From positions 496,001-560,000 of the forward strand of contig NZ_SLXN01000001.1 in NCBI RefSeq assembly GCF_004345855.1: DNA of 64,000 nt, read 5' to 3'. This DNA is from Sphingomonas sp. BK235. GTDB taxonomy: Bacteria; Pseudomonadota; Alphaproteobacteria; Sphingomonadales; Sphingomonadaceae. The notes below the pieces were generated by a model. It was not told the DNA's origin. It did no database searches and saw nothing but the letters and a program-made list of their open reading frames with translations. Each line of letters opens with the position of its first letter. The stretch's first letter is position 1. A program made the position numbers and the translations under genes. This document shows positions 61,187 to 64,000 of the stretch, piece by piece.

Positions 61187-62064
61187 AGCCACTCGTAGCG
61201 CCGCCCGATCCGCGCCTGCACCACGGTGAGCGCGAGGATCATCAGGAAGAGGATGAACGCCACCGCCGACGCCTGGCCGAGGTTCCACCATTTGAACCCC
61301 TCGTCGAACATGAAGTACAGCACCGTCGTCGTGCTCTGCGCCGGCCCGCCGAGCGTCATGACATAGGGCTCGGCGAAGATCTGGAGGAAGCCGGCGACGC
61401 TCATCACCGCGGCGAGCAGCAAGGTCGGCCCGATCGCGGGCAGGGTGACGTGGCGGAAGCGGGTCCAGCGCGAGGCGCCGTCGAGCCGCGCCGCCTCCAT
61501 CAGGTCGTGCGGCACCGCTGACAGCGCCGCGGTGAAGACGATCATGTTGTAGCCGAAGATCTTCCACGTGACGAACAGCAGGATGGCGGGGATCGAGGCG
61601 TGCGGGTCGCCGAGCCAGTCGACCGCCGGCACGCCGATCCAACCGAGCGCCCGGTTGAGCAGCCCGAAGCGCGTGTTGAGCAGGAAGCGCCACACCACCG
61701 CGGTCGCCACCACGCTGGTGACATAAGGCGCGAACAGCAGCACGCGCCACAGCGGCTTCCAGCGCACGCTGGCGTCGTGGAGCAGCAGCGCCGCCGCCAG
61801 CGAGGTGCCGATCGCCATCGGCACGCCGAGCAGGGCGAACAGCGCGGTGTTGCCGAGCGCGCGCCAGAACAAGGGCGTGGTCAGCAGGTCGGTGAAGTTG
61901 CCGAGCCCGACGAAGCGCAAGGCGTGCCAGTCGGCCAGCGCGTAGATCGAGTAATCGGTGACGCTCAGCGCCAGCGCGAGCACGGTCGGCAGCGCGAAGA
62001 CGAACAGGATGATCGCGAGCACCGGCAGCACGAAGCTCCAGGCGGTGCGCTCCTGTCGCGTCAT
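61183..62064 (-). CDS. Sugar ABC transporter permease, MalF/UgpA type
   Basis: 293 residues with six membrane helices. EAA loop DLMEAARLDGASRWTRFRHVTLPAI, preceded by the PYVTSVVATAVVWRFLLNTRFGLLN segment typical of UgpA-like permeases. Start ATG at 62064 overlaps the binding-protein stop (ATGA); a longer frame is the binding-protein gene read out of frame. Confidence 0.93.
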   Translation of the reverse strand: MTRQERTAWSFVLPVLAIILFVFALPTVLALALSVTDYSIYALADWHALRFVGLGNFTDLLTTPLFWRALGNTALFALLGVPMAIGTSLAAALLLHDASVRWKPLWRVLLFAPYVTSVVATAVVWRFLLNTRFGLLNRALGWIGVPAVDWLGDPHASIPAILLFVTWKIFGYNMIVFTAALSAVPHDLMEAARLDGASRWTRFRHVTLPAIGPTLLLAAVMSVAGFLQIFAEPYVMTLGGPAQSTTTVLYFMFDEGFKWWNLGQASAVAFILFLMILALTVVQARIGRRYEWL

Positions 62065-63335
62065 GTCAGCTGCCCCGCCTCGACCAGCGCGCGGCGCTTG
62101 GCGAGCAGCCGGTCGACGCGCCCGTCCATCGCGACGAGCGCGGCGTCGATGCTGAGCTGGCCGCGGACCACGCGCTCGGCGATCAGCTGGACCTCGATGC
62201 GGATCCGCTCCCACTCGACGATCATCGGCTCCCGCGTCGGATGGCGCATCTGCTCGGCGAAGGCGGCGAGCGCGGGCTGGCGCAGCTGCGGCGTGTCCCA
62301 GGCGGCGGCGCGCGCGGGCAGGGTGCCGATCAGTCGCTGATAGGTCAGCTCGCTCGCGGGCGAGGTGAGGTGGCGCACCAGCGCCCAGGCGGCCTCGGGG
62401 CGGCGGGAGCGCGCCGACACGCACAGGCTCGCCGCGATCCCCGACACGCGACCGGGGCCGCCGGGGCCGGGCATGCGCGCGGTGCTCCACAGCGCAACCG
62501 GGATCTCGGCGGCGCGGCGGTGCAGGTCGAGCGTCAGCGTCGGGCCGTTGGGATAGACCGCGAAATAGCCCTGCGCGAAGGCGGCGACCGGGTCCTGCAT
62601 CTCGGTCGACAGCGCCGGCGGGGCGAGCCGCTCGCGGAACAGCGAGACGTAGAAGGCGAGTGCGTCGCGGAAGCGCGGATCGCGGAAGTTGCCGCGCGTG
62701 TCGCGTTCGCGCAGCGGCCGCGCGCCGGTCTGGCCGGCGAAGGTGAAGAGCGTGTCCCACCAGTTGAGCAGCATCAAGAAGGCATAGTCGTCGGGGGCGC
62801 GCGCCTTGAGCCGCTGCCCCATGCGGCGCCACGAGTCCCAGTCCTCGGGCGGCGCCGCATAGCCGGCGCGCTCGAGCAGGTCGCGGCGGTAATATTGCAC
62901 CTGCGGCGCGACCGACCAGGGCACCGCATGGGGCCGCCCGTCCGGTCCGGTGGCCGCGCTCACGCCGGGGAACAAGCCGGTGAGCAGCGCGCTATCGGTC
63001 ACCGGCGCGATCGCCCCGACCATCGCGAACTCGCCGACCCAGCCGTCCGGCAGCATGAACACGTCGGGCAGCGAGTCGCCGGCGTGCGCGGTGAGCAGCT
63101 TCTCGTGCGCGGCGGTCCAGGGCAACGTCTGCACGTCGACCGCGATCCCGGTCGCGCGCGTGAAGCCGGGCATGAGCATCGGCGAGTAATCGCCCTCGTA
63201 GCTCATCGCCCAGAGGCTCAGCGCCTCGGTGCGCCGCCGCGACGAGCAGGCAGGGAGCGCGGTGGCGATCAGGCCCGCCACGACCGAGCGCCGCGGCCAA
63301 CCCGCGGCACGCGCGAGATCCCCCCCGTATGTCAC
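62061..63335 (-). CDS. Extracellular sugar-binding protein (ABC family 1), probable lipoprotein
   Basis: 424 residues, GTG start. A twin-Arg (PRRSVV) and hydrophobic leader ends ALPACSS, a plausible lipobox with Cys30, though Pro at the second position is unusual. Family 1 solute-binding features: FTRATGIAVDVQTLPW, DVFMLPDGWV, AVPWSVAPQVQYYRRDLLERAGY (in parts), and the later PEAAWALVRHLTS. Ligand unknown; context suggests an oligosaccharide or glycerophosphodiester-like compound. Divergent from the TonB receptor by 133 bp. Confidence 0.88.
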   Translation of the reverse strand: MTYGGDLARAAGWPRRSVVAGLIATALPACSSRRRTEALSLWAMSYEGDYSPMLMPGFTRATGIAVDVQTLPWTAAHEKLLTAHAGDSLPDVFMLPDGWVGEFAMVGAIAPVTDSALLTGLFPGVSAATGPDGRPHAVPWSVAPQVQYYRRDLLERAGYAAPPEDWDSWRRMGQRLKARAPDDYAFLMLLNWWDTLFTFAGQTGARPLRERDTRGNFRDPRFRDALAFYVSLFRERLAPPALSTEMQDPVAAFAQGYFAVYPNGPTLTLDLHRRAAEIPVALWSTARMPGPGGPGRVSGIAASLCVSARSRRPEAAWALVRHLTSPASELTYQRLIGTLPARAAAWDTPQLRQPALAAFAEQMRHPTREPMIVEWERIRIEVQLIAERVVRGQLSIDAALVAMDGRVDRLLAKRRALVEAGQLT

Positions 63336-63368
63336 GCTACATCAACGTCTTGCCTCGAGAACAGTTGC

Positions 63369-63378
63369 CGAACGTTCG
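63369..63378. promoter_or_regulatory. Palindrome in the divergent ABC/TonB promoter region
   Basis: CGAACGTTCG flanked by AGTTGC (63363-63368) and GCAACT (63388-63393), an additional outer symmetry. The gap serves both the sugar ABC operon and the TonB receptor, so a shared repressor site is plausible. GTTCGTAAC here resembles the GTAACGAAC of the site at 25578-25596. Confidence 0.4.
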
Positions 63379-63468
63379 TAACATTCCGCAACTTTTCAGC
63401 ACAATCGGCGTTGTCGCACCAAACAGAAAGCCGGTGGAGCCAACCGGCGCGATCGAGGGGGAAAGAGG

Positions 63469-64000
63469 ATGTCGTCTCCGATGACGTCGCGCGCGATGAT
63501 GCTCGCGGGCGTGTTCGCCACCGTCGGCGCGATGCCCGCGCGCGGCCAGGCGCAGACCGCGCCGCCGCCCGAGGCCGCGCCCGTCACGCCCACCGGCCCC
63601 GACACCGCTGCCGCCGGATCGAGCGAGGACGTCATCGTCACCGGCTCGCGGATCGCCCGGCCGGACTATGAGGCGCCCAACCCGATCGTCTCGCTTGACA
63701 GCGATCGCATCCAGCAATCCGGCAACACCAACGTCACCAGCTTCCTCCAGCGCGTGCCCGCGCTGAGCCGCTCGCTCGACAATGCCGACAGCGCGGGGCC
63801 GAACCGCCCCGACAACCAGCTCTTCGGCGCGGCGGGGCTCAACCTGCTCGATCTGCGCGGGCTCGGCGCGGCGCGAACGTTGGTGCTGGTCAACGGCCGC
63901 CGCCACGTCGCCGGCCAGATCGACACCGCCGCGGTCGATATCAACGCGATCCCGACCGACCTGATCGAGCGGGTCGACGTGCTCACCGGCGGCGCCTCGG
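63469..64000 (+). CDS. TonB-dependent receptor, 5' part
   Basis: 177 residues visible, running off the right edge. GAGGGGGAAAGAGG precedes the ATG. Signal peptide about 1-29, then a Pro/Ala/Thr linker, then the sphingomonad-type TonB motif region SSEDVIVTGSRIARPDYEAPNPI, given in parts, and the plug: VTSFLQRVPALSRSL, LNLLDLRGLGAARTLVLVNGRR, DLIERVDVLTGG. It belongs to a different subfamily from the tandem pair at 47-53 kb. Divergent from the sugar ABC operon, suggesting joint uptake of one substrate. Confidence 0.92.
   Translation, partial: MSSPMTSRAMMLAGVFATVGAMPARGQAQTAPPPEAAPVTPTGPDTAAAGSSEDVIVTGSRIARPDYEAPNPIVSLDSDRIQQSGNTNVTSFLQRVPALSRSLDNADSAGPNRPDNQLFGAAGLNLLDLRGLGAARTLVLVNGRRHVAGQIDTAAVDINAIPTDLIERVDVLTGGAS

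Overview
The window is 64 kb of a high-GC, gene-dense chromosome from an alphaproteobacterium, most probably a sphingomonad (Sphingomonas or a close relative). The grounds are the many TonB-dependent receptors, PstA with a long N-terminal extension, the small DUF5818-type protein, the alphaproteobacterial chemotaxis layout and a pervasive Alpha/Arg-rich codon bias. No insertion sequence, prophage, CRISPR array or rRNA was seen. There is one tRNA. Most operons are packed with 1-4 nt stop/start overlaps (TGATG, ATGA, GTGA), so translational coupling is the rule.

Layout. 1-5.8 kb: envelope proteolysis (HtrA/DegP, HflC, HflK), the Mrp/ApbC Fe-S carrier, an SDR and a secreted Pro/Ala-rich protein. 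6.0-14.3 kb: one long minus-strand run gph-vanZ-phoR-pstSCAB-phoU-phoB, a complete phosphate-sensing and uptake module. 14.4-17.6 kb: glmU-glmS for UDP-GlcNAc. 17.7-25.5 kb: a YcaQ-type DNA glycosylase, an alpha/beta hydrolase, MarR plus ROK sugar kinase, an HI0607-type shikimate dehydrogenase-like protein, QueH, and a coupled ParA / small / TPR-SPOR trio. 25.6-29.8 kb: a carbohydrate locus (SAM methyltransferase, unusual glycosidase, medium-chain dehydrogenase, Gfo/Idh/MocA oxidoreductase) with a DUF1003 gene antisense in its middle. 30-38.6 kb: Old Yellow Enzyme, three very small proteins, tRNA-Pro(CGG), the NAD salvage pair PnuC/NadR-like kinase, a CsgG-like protein, LepA and ModABC. 38.6-45.8 kb: a minus-strand chemotaxis operon (STAS, CheA, CheR, CheB, CheD, CheY, CheW, a second CheB-like protein with a substituted active site, and a 99-residue protein). 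47.4-52.7 kb: two tandem paralogous TonB-dependent receptors. 52.8-58.5 kb: three chemoreceptors, one of them a globin-coupled sensor. 59-64 kb: a sugar-type ABC importer and the start of a third TonB-dependent receptor.

How it works together. The che operon and the three receptors form a plausible oxygen/nutrient taxis system. A perfect FNR/FixK-type box and a near-consensus CtrA-type box lie upstream of the third receptor, and another CtrA-like box lies upstream of the che operon. The ABC importer and the divergent TonB receptor suggest uptake of a large carbohydrate across both membranes.

Most notable observations: (i) the 305-residue glycosidase at 26438-27355 appears to be a circularly permuted clan-A (beta/alpha)8 barrel: the WNEPN acid/base strand is at its N-terminus and the strands that should precede it are at its C-terminus; (ii) the tandem TonB receptors each carry a canonical 12-residue EF-hand-type calcium loop; (iii) the second CheB has Asp at the catalytic Ser position; (iv) two 96-bp dyad elements 18.6 kb apart share 29-nt arms and 38-nt spacers and differ only by compensated substitutions; (v) a second 26-nt stem-loop repeat family occurs three times. 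All functional calls come from reading motifs by eye; no database search was run.
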